A DNA stretch of 56,241 bases from Thermobifida cellulosilytica TB100. GTDB lineage: Bacteria > Actinomycetota > Actinomycetes > Streptosporangiales > Streptosporangiaceae. The DNA lies in NCBI RefSeq assembly GCF_001517975.1, contig NZ_KQ950180.1:741205-797445 (forward strand), read 5' to 3'. Shown piece after piece: positions 20,238 through 28,145 of this stretch. Below the pieces are notes generated by a model, which saw nothing but the letters and a program-made list of their open reading frames with translations, was not told the DNA's origin and ran no database searches. The position numbers were made by a program, and so were the translations under genes. Positions within the stretch are counted from its first letter, which is position 1; each line of letters opens with the position of its first letter.

Positions 20238-20741
20238 GTGACCGAGACCCGTGATGACAACGTCACCTGGCTCACTCAGGAGGCGTACGACCGGCTCTCC
20301 GCAGAGCTGGAGTACTTGTCAGGGCCTGGTCGCATCGAGATCGCCGATCGGATCGAAGCCGCTCGGGAAGAAGGCGACCTGAGGGAGAACGGCGGCTACC
20401 ACGCTGCCAAGGAGGAGCAGGGGAAGATCGAGGCCCGGATCGCCCACCTGCAGTCGGTCCTGAGCACCGCCCGTGTCGGCCAGGCTCCGCAGCGCGAGGG
20501 CGTGGTCAGCCCGGGCATGACGGTGACGATCAAGTTCGAGGGAGACGACGAGGAGATGACCTTCCTCCTGGCCTCCCGCGAGGAGAGCGGGGCGCCCATC
20601 GACGTGTACTCCCCCAAGTCCCCGCTGGGCGAGGCCATCAACGGCAAGAAGGCCGGTGAGAAGGCCACCTACAAGCTTCCGAACGGCAAGGAAGCGACGG
20701 TGGAGATCATCGACGCGGTCCCCTACAACGGCGGCGCATAA
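20238..20741 (+). CDS. greA: Transcription elongation factor GreA
   Basis: 167 residues from a GTG preceded by GAGGGAG. GreA enters the RNA polymerase secondary channel and stimulates cleavage of backtracked RNA. The N-terminal coiled coil carries the acidic tip EEGDLRENGGYHAAKEEQGK, and the C-terminal FKBP-like domain carries SPKSPLGEAINGKKAGEK and a final VEIIDAVPY. Length is typical. The gene ends at the strongest terminator in the window. Confidence 0.97.
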   Translation: MTETRDDNVTWLTQEAYDRLSAELEYLSGPGRIEIADRIEAAREEGDLRENGGYHAAKEEQGKIEARIAHLQSVLSTARVGQAPQREGVVSPGMTVTIKFEGDDEEMTFLLASREESGAPIDVYSPKSPLGEAINGKKAGEKATYKLPNGKEATVEIIDAVPYNGGA

Positions 20742-20753
20742 CCCCGAACGCAC

Positions 20754-20792
20754 AACGCGGAAGGGGTGGCCGAGAGCCACCCCTTCCGCGTT
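20754..20792 (+). terminator. Strong greA terminator
   Basis: AACGCGGAAGGGGTGGC (20754-20770) and GCCACCCCTTCCGCGTT (20776-20792) form a perfect 17-bp stem with the loop CGAGA, starting 13 bases after the greA stop codon. Confidence 0.85.
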
Positions 20793-20861
20793 ACGGGGCC
20801 GTCGGGAGGGCCCGGCGGAGGGACGGGTGCGCCTGCCCGTACTCCCGGAGATAATGCTCGG

Positions 20862-21503
20862 GTGAGCACTCCTCCCTGGCACAATCCGCACCAGCAGCCG
20901 CACGGGGCACCGCTTCCCTATCCCGGCAGGCCGGGCGAGAACTACCCGATGCCGCCGACGCCCCCGGTCCCCCCGGTGCCGTCGGCTCCTCCGCCGCCCC
21001 CGCCGCCGGCGCCCTCCACCGTCCGCGTCCACGCCCCGACCGGGCTCCCCCTGGCCGGGTTCGGCCGCCGACTGGGCGCGCGGATCATCGACTACCTGCT
21101 GCTGAGCGTCCTGGTGTGGCTGCTCACCTTCGGGATCGTCCTGCTCGTCTTCATGGCCTACCCGAACCTGGAGGAGCCGTCGTCGACGTTCGACCAGACG
21201 TTCGGCCTGCTGTTCGCCTTCGGCTGGGGGGTGGCCGCCTTCCTGTACGACTGGTTCTTCGTCGCCGCGTCGGGGCGCACCCCCGGCAAGATGATGACCG
21301 GGCTGCGGGTGATCAACGCCAACGGCGCTCCCCTGTCCCAGGGGCCGAGCGTCCTGCGCAGCGCGGCGTTCGGGCTGCCGCACTCGCTGCCCTGCCTGGG
21401 GCACACGTTCGTCTTCGTGTCCTCGCTCTTCATCGCCGGCGACGACAACGCCCAGGCGCTGTGGGACAAGATGGCGCAGACCGTCGTGGTGGTCAGCCGG
21501 TAG
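20862..21503 (+). CDS. RDD family membrane protein with Pro-rich N-terminus
   Basis: About 213 residues from the GTG at 20862. A Pro/His/Gln-rich tail of roughly 65 residues precedes the RDD domain: LAGFGRRLGARIIDYLLLSV with the Arg/Asp/Asp signature, two further hydrophobic segments, and ASGRTPGKMMTGLRVINANG. RDD proteins are poorly defined; some act as small-molecule or Na+/H+ antiporters. The frame stays open upstream to 20766, inside the greA terminator, so the shorter start is preferred. It converges with the FIST gene across 18 bases. Confidence 0.87.
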   Translation: MSTPPWHNPHQQPHGAPLPYPGRPGENYPMPPTPPVPPVPSAPPPPPPPAPSTVRVHAPTGLPLAGFGRRLGARIIDYLLLSVLVWLLTFGIVLLVFMAYPNLEEPSSTFDQTFGLLFAFGWGVAAFLYDWFFVAASGRTPGKMMTGLRVINANGAPLSQGPSVLRSAAFGLPHSLPCLGHTFVFVSSLFIAGDDNAQALWDKMAQTVVVVSR

Positions 21504-21521
21504 GACGGGCGGCGACCGCCG

Positions 21522-22682
21522 TCACCCCCGGAAGGCCAGCATGCAGGCGGTGAAGCCGTGCAGGTGGTTGCGCCCGGCCACCGGGCCGATCTCCCCCGCG
21601 GCGAAGAATCCGCCGACCGCGTCGATTCCGAGGGTCTGCCGCACGCAGCGCACGTCGTGGTCGGCGGAGGGGAACATCGCGCTGCCCCGGCCGTTGCAGG
21701 AGAACAGCAGGGCGCCCTCGGCCGCGTTCCCGGTGTCGCGGGCGAACAGGCGCAACTGCTCCAGCAGGTCGCTGTCGGCGGTGTCGTGGTCGCGGACCTG
21801 GAAGCGCACGGTCTGGCCGACCTCGACGACGTCCCCGATGGTGATCGAGCCCTCCTCCGGGTCGGCTTCGAGCACCCCGCGGATCAGGAAGTCCCCGCTC
21901 TCGTGCCGCTCGGCGTACTCGTCGATGGCGATGCCGATGTGCAGCCCCTCCGCGGCCAGCTCCTGCTCCTCCGGGGGGAGGGCGCCGATGATGTCCTCCA
22001 GTTTCCGGTAGGCGGGCACCCCCGCCAGCTCCAGCAGCAGGTTCTCCTCGGCCTTGGTCACCACCATGGAGGGGCCGACGGGGCGGCAGCCCTGGCTCAC
22101 CACTGTCCCCAGCACCCCCTCCCCGCCGATCAGCAGGCCCACGGCGCCCGCCTGCACGGTCTCGCCCTGCAAGAACAGTCGGACGCTGTCGCCGCCGTAG
22201 GCGCCGTCGGCGAGGCCGCCGACGATGGGGAGGTCGCCCAGGATCGCCTCGCTGCGCCGCACGAACGAGTGCGTGGGGAAGGTGTAGGGGTTGGTCAGCA
22301 GCAGCACGGCCCGGTCGGCGGGCGTGTGCTGGAGCATGCCGACCACGGCGAGGTGGTCGCCCTCCGGGACCGCGGCGAGTTCGAACGGGGTCATGGTGAC
22401 CCCGGGCAGCATCGCCGCCCACACGCTCACCGCCCCCTGCCCCTCGGTGCCGCGGCCCCCGCCGATGACCCCGTCGGCGCTGCAACCGATGGTGGTCGCG
22501 CCCTCGGCCATGGCCATGACGCGCTCCCCGGCCAGCGCCACCTCATCCGGGTCGAATCCGCTGACGAACACGCAGACGAGGTCGGCCGGACCGTCGAGCC
22601 GACCGAGCGCCTCCAGGGCCGCGCGCTCGGCCGCGCTCACCAGGTCGACCCCGGTAGCCAGTGCGTCGCTGAACCGGGCCAC
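21522..22682 (-). CDS. FIST N/C domain sensory protein
   Basis: About 386 residues from the GTG at 22682, which has GAGGAGG six bases upstream; the frame opens 30 codons further up without a ribosome binding site. The FIST N part includes ADLVCVFVSGFDPDEVALAG and TTIGCSADGVIGGGRGTEGQ; the FIST C part includes LFARDTGNAAEGALLFSCNG, RGSAMFP and FFAAGEIGPVAGRNHLHGFT. FIST domains are predicted ligand sensors in signal transduction. Here the protein carries no kinase or methyl-accepting output domain, so it would have to act through a separate partner. No signal peptide or membrane helix. Confidence 0.9.
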   Translation of the reverse strand: MARFSDALATGVDLVSAAERAALEALGRLDGPADLVCVFVSGFDPDEVALAGERVMAMAEGATTIGCSADGVIGGGRGTEGQGAVSVWAAMLPGVTMTPFELAAVPEGDHLAVVGMLQHTPADRAVLLLTNPYTFPTHSFVRRSEAILGDLPIVGGLADGAYGGDSVRLFLQGETVQAGAVGLLIGGEGVLGTVVSQGCRPVGPSMVVTKAEENLLLELAGVPAYRKLEDIIGALPPEEQELAAEGLHIGIAIDEYAERHESGDFLIRGVLEADPEEGSITIGDVVEVGQTVRFQVRDHDTADSDLLEQLRLFARDTGNAAEGALLFSCNGRGSAMFPSADHDVRCVRQTLGIDAVGGFFAAGEIGPVAGRNHLHGFTACMLAFRG

Positions 22683-22885
22683 TGTCGCCTCCTCGCCGTC
22701 CACCGTGAGCGGACTCTCGCCGGAACCGTCCCTCTCTGGTGACGGTTCCCCGTGCGGGTAGAACATTCCCACTCTGCCCGAGGATCCGCGGGATCCGGCC
22801 GCACCCCGCCGCCGGGGCCGTGCGGGAGGGCGGTTTCTTCTCCCGGGGCCTTCACGGCCCGGGTCCGGTGAATAGACTCGACCGT

Positions 22886-24298
22886 GTGCCCGATCACGTC
22901 GACCTTCCGCACACCCTGGGCGCGCTGCGCGCTTCGGGGCACCGCCACCGGACCGTCAAGGACGAGGTCCGCGAGAACCTCCTTCAGCGGATGCGTTCCG
23001 GTGAGGAGCGCTTCCCGGGCGTCGTGGGGTTCGGCAAGACCGTACTGCCGCAGCTCGAACGGGCCCTGCTCGCCCGGCATGACGTGGTGCTCCTGGGCGA
23101 GCGCGGCCAGGGCAAGACACGGCTGATCCGCACGCTCACCGGCCTGCTGGACGAGTGGAGTCCGGCCGTGCCCGGGTGCGCCCTCAACGACCACCCCTAC
23201 GCCCCGGTCTCCCCCCAGGCCCGCCGCATGGTCGAGGAGTACGGCGACGACCTGCCCATCGTGTGGCGGCACCGCAGCGAGCGCTACGGCGAGAAGCTCG
23301 CCACTCCCGACACCAGCGTCGGCGACCTCATCGGCGACGTCGACCCGGTCCGGCTCGCCGAGGGCCGCAGCCTGGACGATCCGGAGACCGTGCACTACGG
23401 CCTGGTGCCGCGCTCCAACCGGGGCGTGTTCTGCCTGAACGAGCTGCCCGACCTGGCCGCGCGCATCCAGGTGGCGCTGTTCAACGTGCTGGAGGAGCGG
23501 GACGTGCAGGTCCGCGGCTACCAGCTGCGGCTGCCGCTGGACCTGCTGGTGGTGGCGAGCGCCAACCCGGAGGACTACACCAACCGGGGCCGGATCATCA
23601 CGCCGCTCAAGGACCGGTTCGGCGCGGAGATCCGCACCCACTACCCGCTGGAGCTCGACGACGAGATCGCCCTGATCGAGCAGGAGAGCACGCTGCCGCC
23701 GGGGGTGCGCGTCCCGCCGTACCTGGTGGAGGCCGTGGCGCGGTTCACCCGGCTGGTGCGCGAGTCCCCGTCGGTGGACGAGCGCTCCGGCGTGTCGGCG
23801 CGGTTCGCGATCGCCGCGTTGGAGACGGTCGCGGCCTCCGCGGAGCGCCGCGCCGCGCTGACCGGCGAGCAGCGGGCGGTGGCGCGCGTGTGCGACCTGC
23901 CCGCGGTCACGGACGTGCTGCGCGGCAAGGTGGAGTTCGACGTGTCCGAGGAGGGCCGGGAGTCCGCGGTGCTGGAGCACCTGCTGCGCCGCGCCGTCTA
24001 CGACACGTTCCGCCACGTGCTGGGCGGGGTGGACCTGGGGCCGCTGACCGAGCGCTTCTCCTCCGGCGCGTCCGTGGAGTCGGGCGAGCTGGTGGGCGCC
24101 GAGGAGCTGCTGAAGCGGGTCGGCCCGTTCACCGGGCTGGCGGAACTGGTCAAGCGGGTCATGCCGGACAGCGACGACGACCCGGCCGCCGCCCCCGGCT
24201 ACGCGGCGTCGGCCGTGGAGTTCGCGCTGGAGGGCCTGTACCTGAACCGGCGGCTGTCCAAGGACGCCCTGCCGGACGGGTCGCGCTACCGTACCTGA
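22886..24298 (+). CDS. MoxR/Mg-chelatase (ChlI)-like AAA ATPase
   Basis: About 470 residues from a GTG at 22886 (GTG at 22868 is an alternative; neither has a strong ribosome binding site). Walker A is GERGQGKT (about 71-78). The Walker B region reads GVFCLNELPDL, with Asn-Glu where Asp-Glu is usual. ASANPEDYTNRGRIITPLKD holds the sensor and arginine-finger region. It resembles the magnesium-chelatase I subunit and MoxR chaperones, which remodel partners together with a VWA protein. The VWA gene follows 21 bases downstream, so the two almost certainly form one complex. Substrate unknown; no tetrapyrrole genes are nearby. Confidence 0.9.
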   Translation: MPDHVDLPHTLGALRASGHRHRTVKDEVRENLLQRMRSGEERFPGVVGFGKTVLPQLERALLARHDVVLLGERGQGKTRLIRTLTGLLDEWSPAVPGCALNDHPYAPVSPQARRMVEEYGDDLPIVWRHRSERYGEKLATPDTSVGDLIGDVDPVRLAEGRSLDDPETVHYGLVPRSNRGVFCLNELPDLAARIQVALFNVLEERDVQVRGYQLRLPLDLLVVASANPEDYTNRGRIITPLKDRFGAEIRTHYPLELDDEIALIEQESTLPPGVRVPPYLVEAVARFTRLVRESPSVDERSGVSARFAIAALETVAASAERRAALTGEQRAVARVCDLPAVTDVLRGKVEFDVSEEGRESAVLEHLLRRAVYDTFRHVLGGVDLGPLTERFSSGASVESGELVGAEELLKRVGPFTGLAELVKRVMPDSDDDPAAAPGYAASAVEFALEGLYLNRRLSKDALPDGSRYRT

Positions 24299-24319
24299 GC
24301 GAGGAAGAGGGGCTGCGGC

Positions 24320-26260
24320 ATGGGCGGTTTCCGGTACGGGCGCTACGAGGACGGCCCCGACCCGCTGCGTCCCCCCTACGACGTGCGCGCCGCACTGGAC
24401 GAGCTGGGCCGCTCGGTCATGGCGGGCTCCTCGCCCACGCGGGCGCTGCGGGACCTGCTGCGCCGCGGCACACGCGGCCTGGCCGGGCTGGACGACCTGT
24501 TGCGCCGCGTCCGCGAGCGCGGCCGGCAGTTGCGCTCCCGGGGCAGGCTGGACGGTGTCCTGGCGCAGGCGCGGCGGCTCCTGGACCAGGCCGTGGGCCA
24601 GGAGCGCGCGGTCCTCTTCCCCGACCCGGGCGACGACGCGCGGCTGCGGGAGCGGGAGCTCGACGAGCTGCCGTCCGATCCGGCCGCGGCGATCCGGCGG
24701 CTCGCCGACTACCGGTGGCGCTCCCCCGACGCCCGCGAGACCTTCGAGCGCCTGCGGGACCTGCTGCGCCGCGAGGTCCTGGACGCCCAGTTCCGCGGCA
24801 TGAAGCAGGCCCTGGCCGGTGGTACCCCCGCGGACCTGCGACGGGTGCGCGCGATGCTGGACGCGCTGCACGCGATGCTGGACGCCGACGACCGCGGCGA
24901 GCACACCCAGGCCGACTTCGACCGGTTCCTGGCCGAGTTCGGCGACTTCTTCCCGGAGAACCCGCGCGACCTGGACGAGCTCGTGGACCTGCTGGCGCGG
25001 CGCTCGGCGGCCCTGCAACGCCTGCTGGACTCGCTCACCCCCGAGCAACGCGCCGAACTGCTGGAGCTGAGCCGCCAGGCGATGCGGGAGGCGGGGCTCG
25101 ACAGCGCGGTGCAGCGGCTCGGCGAGCGGCTGCGCGCCCGCCGCCCGGACCTGGTCTGGTCGGGCGGTGTGGACGTCTCCGGCGAGGCGGAGCTGGGGCT
25201 GGGCGACGCCACCACGGCCGTGGCGGAGCTCGCCGACCTGGCCGAGCTGGAGGAGGCCCTGGGCCAGGGGTACGCGGGAGCCCGTCTGGACGACGTCGAC
25301 GCCGAGGCGGTGCGGCGCGTCCTGGGCCGGTCGGCCGCCGAGGACCTGGAGCGGCTGCGCGAGCTGGAGCGGGAGCTGCGCGACCAGGGGTACCTGTCGG
25401 GGTCGCGCAACCGGCTGGAGCTGACCCCCAAGGCGGTGCGCAGGCTCGGCGAGGCGGCGCTGCGCGACGTGCTGTCCGCCTCCGGGGGGCGGCCCGGCGC
25501 GCACGAGGCCCGGGCCACGGGCGCTGCCGGGGAGCCGACCGGGACCAGCAGGCCGTGGCGCTTCGGCGACGAGCAGCCGCTGGACGTGGTGCGCACCCTC
25601 AGCAACGCGGCCCGGCGCGGGGCGGACCGGGACGGTCGGCTGCGGCTGCGCCCCGAGGACTTCGAGGTGACCGAGACCGAACAGCGCGACGCGGCGGCGG
25701 TGTGCCTGCTGGTGGACCTGTCGTACTCGATGGTGCAGCGCGACCTGTGGGGGGCGGCCAAGCAGACCGCGATGGCGCTGCACGCGCTGGTGTCCACCCG
25801 CTTCCCGCAGGACGCGGTGCAGATCGTCGGATTCAACGACCACGCCCGGGTGCTGGCCCCGCGGGAGCTGGCGGAGCTGTCGCTGAAGCCGGTGCAGGGC
25901 ACCAACCTGCACCACGCGCTGCTGCTCGCCGGGCGGCACCTGGACCGGCATCCGGAGTTCGAGCCGGTGGTGCTGGTGGTGACCGACGGGGAGCCGACCG
26001 CGCACCTGGAGGACGACGGCCTGCCGTACTTCTCGTACCCTCCGGCGCGCCGGACCACGGAGCTGACGCTGGCGGAGGTGGACCGGATGACCCGGCGCGG
26101 CGCCCGGCTGACCGTGTTCTCCCTGGCCGACGACCCGCGGTTGGAGGAGTTCGTCACCGCGCTGGTGTCCCGCAACGGCGGCCGCACGGTCCGTCCCGAT
26201 CCCGACCGGCTGGGCTCCTACGTGGTGCGCGACCTGCTGTCGCGGCGCTCCCGGAGGTGA
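24320..26260 (+). CDS. VWA domain protein, partner of the AAA ATPase
   Basis: 646 residues. The long N-terminal two-thirds is helical, Leu/Arg/Glu-rich and likely coiled-coil. The C-terminal von Willebrand A domain has the MIDAS motif in LLVDLSYSMVQRDLW (D466, S468, S470), the Thr in PVQGTNLHHALLLAG and the Asp in VLVVTDGEPTAH. No signal peptide or membrane helix, so it is cytoplasmic. It sits 21 bases after the AAA ATPase gene, the usual MoxR-VWA or ChlI-ChlD pairing, and probably couples ATPase remodelling to a metal-dependent client interaction. It ends 15 bases from a convergent lipoprotein gene. Confidence 0.9.
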   Translation: MGGFRYGRYEDGPDPLRPPYDVRAALDELGRSVMAGSSPTRALRDLLRRGTRGLAGLDDLLRRVRERGRQLRSRGRLDGVLAQARRLLDQAVGQERAVLFPDPGDDARLRERELDELPSDPAAAIRRLADYRWRSPDARETFERLRDLLRREVLDAQFRGMKQALAGGTPADLRRVRAMLDALHAMLDADDRGEHTQADFDRFLAEFGDFFPENPRDLDELVDLLARRSAALQRLLDSLTPEQRAELLELSRQAMREAGLDSAVQRLGERLRARRPDLVWSGGVDVSGEAELGLGDATTAVAELADLAELEEALGQGYAGARLDDVDAEAVRRVLGRSAAEDLERLRELERELRDQGYLSGSRNRLELTPKAVRRLGEAALRDVLSASGGRPGAHEARATGAAGEPTGTSRPWRFGDEQPLDVVRTLSNAARRGADRDGRLRLRPEDFEVTETEQRDAAAVCLLVDLSYSMVQRDLWGAAKQTAMALHALVSTRFPQDAVQIVGFNDHARVLAPRELAELSLKPVQGTNLHHALLLAGRHLDRHPEFEPVVLVVTDGEPTAHLEDDGLPYFSYPPARRTTELTLAEVDRMTRRGARLTVFSLADDPRLEEFVTALVSRNGGRTVRPDPDRLGSYVVRDLLSRRSRR

Positions 26261-26275
26261 CCGCCCGGGCGGGGC

Positions 26276-27028
26276 TCAGGAGCCGTACCGGTCGTCGATC
26301 TCGGCCTCGTCGGTGAGCGACCAGCCGTCCCCCGTATGCCTCAGGTGCAGCCGGTAGCGCGGCTCGCCGTTGTGGGTGACCACCACCGAGGTCTCCGCGC
26401 CGGGCTGCGGGTCCTCCGCGTGCCCGGGGTCCTCCTCCCGGGGGCACCAGGCGTCCTGCTCCGGGTGGGTGCCGCCGGTGGATTCGCAGTCCAGCGGCAG
26501 GTAGCGGTCGGCCAGCCAGGTCTCGGCGGCCTCGGTCGGGGTGGGCGCGGTGACCTCCCAGGCGGCGGGGTCGTCCTTGGTCGTGATCGCCCCGTCGAGC
26601 CACTCGGGGCCGGGGGCGTAGGGGTCCTCGATGACGAAGTTCTCCACCAGCTCCCAGTGCGTGCCGTCGGGGGTGGCCAGCCGCAGCGCCTCGAAGGGCT
26701 CGGAGGCGGGCGGGCCGACGACGAACACCGTGCTGTCCTGCCAGTCGGCGAACAGCGCCAGGCACACGCCGCCGCGGGAGGCGAGGTCCATCTGTTCGGA
26801 GAAGCCCAGTGCCTCGCACCGGCCGCCGTACTCGACCTCCTCGGCCCAGGTGTCGGCGAGGTGCGTGCGCACCAGTTCGTGCAGGGTGGGCAGGTCCGGG
26901 CCGGGCGGGGCGGACGGGCTCGGCGACGGCTGCGGCGCGGCGGGGCCGACTTCGGGAAGCAGGCCGCACGCCGCGGTCAGCAGCACGGCGGGGAGGACGG
27001 TCAGGGTTCGCCTCGGGGGGACACGCAT
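26276..27028 (-). CDS. Putative lipoprotein of unknown function
   Basis: 250 residues. MRVPPRRTLTVLPAVLLTAAC is a clear lipoprotein signal with lipobox LTAAC, so the protein is lipid-anchored outside the membrane. A Pro/Ser linker (PQPSPSPSAPPGP) leads to a globular part with several Cys (GGRCEALGF, GGVCLALF, LPLDCEST, DAWCPREE) and a C-terminal YRLHLRHTGDGWSLTDEAEI. I recognise no family. Its promoter should lie in the locally AT-rich stretch around 27060-27115, shared with the divergent small gene. Confidence 0.82.
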   Translation of the reverse strand: MRVPPRRTLTVLPAVLLTAACGLLPEVGPAAPQPSPSPSAPPGPDLPTLHELVRTHLADTWAEEVEYGGRCEALGFSEQMDLASRGGVCLALFADWQDSTVFVVGPPASEPFEALRLATPDGTHWELVENFVIEDPYAPGPEWLDGAITTKDDPAAWEVTAPTPTEAAETWLADRYLPLDCESTGGTHPEQDAWCPREEDPGHAEDPQPGAETSVVVTHNGEPRYRLHLRHTGDGWSLTDEAEIDDRYGS

Positions 27029-27228
27029 GGGCCTGCCTCACGGGTAGGGAGCACGACGGCTGTCCCATATTGTCGGACGCTTCCGCACCTGCATATCCCC
27101 ATATTTCGGGATTGCCTGTCAGGAACAGCGAACGCACTCTGGAAACTGAGCCGCGGGTGAGCGAAACAGCCCCGACAACCCCCTGGCGTCAAGGTCATCG
27201 TGGATTCCGAGCTGAGGGGTGGTTCCCC

Positions 27229-27522
27229 GTGGTGGACTGGCAGCGCATCCTCCAGGGCGTGGGGGCGTTCGCGCAGGGCATGGCCTACGCCATGACCGTC
27301 AACCGCTGGCTGGAGCTGGACGACCAGTCGGCGTTCGCCGAGATGATCAACTACGTCGCCACTTCTTCGGTCGGCGAGATCGACGTCATGGACGCCGTGC
27401 TGCTCCAGGCGGCGGTCACCAACTTCGACGTGGACGAGCGTCTTCGTCTGGTGAAGTTCTACACGGTGTTCAAGATGGCGGAGGGCGAGCGGTTCGGCCA
27501 GTTCCGGGGCTTCCCGGCCTGA
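27229..27522 (+). CDS. Small hypothetical protein (97 aa)
   Basis: 97 residues starting at a double GTG (27229 or 27232) with GAGGGGTGG just upstream; an in-frame GTG at 27157 is possible. It begins VVDWQRILQGVGAFAQGMAY and continues NRWLELDDQSAFAEMINYVA, then DAVLLQAAVTNFDVDERLRL and FKMAEGERFGQF. It looks like a compact helical cytoplasmic protein with no membrane helix or metal site. Codon use and the ribosome binding site look genuine. I do not recognise the family. A good terminator follows. Confidence 0.75.
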   Translation: MVDWQRILQGVGAFAQGMAYAMTVNRWLELDDQSAFAEMINYVATSSVGEIDVMDAVLLQAAVTNFDVDERLRLVKFYTVFKMAEGERFGQFRGFPA

Positions 27523-27536
27523 CCGCCGCCCCCGGA

Positions 27537-27568
27537 GCCCTCGGGAGCGTCCCCGCCGCCCCGAGGGC
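27537..27568 (+). terminator. Terminator after the small hypothetical gene
   Basis: GCCCTCGGG (27537-27545) and CCCGAGGGC (27560-27568) form a perfect 9-bp stem followed by GCTTTG, 15 bases after the stop codon. Confidence 0.65.
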
Positions 27569-27697
27569 GCTTTGCACCCCCTGTCCCTCCGCGCCCCCGG
27601 GGCATACCCTGTTCCGGGGGCCGTAGGCCGGCGGCGCGTCCCGCGCGCCGCGGCACCGCGGTCGGCACCGGTCGGGCAACGGGGAGGAGACGGTCTC

Positions 27698-28087
27698 GTG
27701 GACGACGAATTCCTGGACGACGCCCCCGAGGACACCGCGCAGCCGGCTCCCGAGCCGGTCTTCAGGAACGTGGAGGAGTTCGTCCGCTACCGGTTCCTCC
27801 CGGTCTACCTCCGCTCTCTCGACGACGGTTACCGCTGGTGCGGGGAGTGGTGGCGGCACGCGGAGGCGGTGTCGCGGTTCCAGGCGCTGTGGCACGCCTG
27901 GGAGGTGCTGCGCTGGGAGCCGGGCACCGGCATGGCCGTGTGGTACCGCGACCACCTCGACGTCCAGCTGGACGTCCTGCTGTCGGCGACCGGGCCCTTC
28001 CGCGACTGCACCCCCGAGCGCCACGTCGACCGCTCCCCGCCGCGGGCGGTCCCCGCTCCCGAGGGCTGGTTCGAGGACGAATGGTAG
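27698..28087 (+). CDS. DUF4913 domain protein
   Basis: 129 residues from a GTG with GGGGAGGAGA eight bases upstream. The acidic N-terminus leads to the DUF4913 pattern: FRNVEEFVRYRFLPVYLRSL, then WCGEWWRHAEAVSRFQALWH, AWEVLRWEPGTGMAVWYRDH and LDVQLDVLLSATGPF. From family knowledge, DUF4913 genes are mostly carried by actinobacterial plasmids and integrative conjugative elements beside transfer genes. Here no relaxase, integrase or replication gene is nearby. It starts a two-gene unit with the NTPase gene 58 bases downstream. Function unknown. Confidence 0.85.
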   Translation: MDDEFLDDAPEDTAQPAPEPVFRNVEEFVRYRFLPVYLRSLDDGYRWCGEWWRHAEAVSRFQALWHAWEVLRWEPGTGMAVWYRDHLDVQLDVLLSATGPFRDCTPERHVDRSPPRAVPAPEGWFEDEW

Positions 28088-28145
28088 GGGCTTTGCGGCT
28101 GCCCCGCGGGAACAGGCGCCGCACCGGCGCGGCGGGGGGCTGCTC

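Noticed and set aside
27698-28087. DUF4913 gene taken as proof of an integrated conjugative element
   Set aside because: No integrase, relaxase, replication gene, attachment repeat or tRNA is next to it, so an element cannot be supported here.
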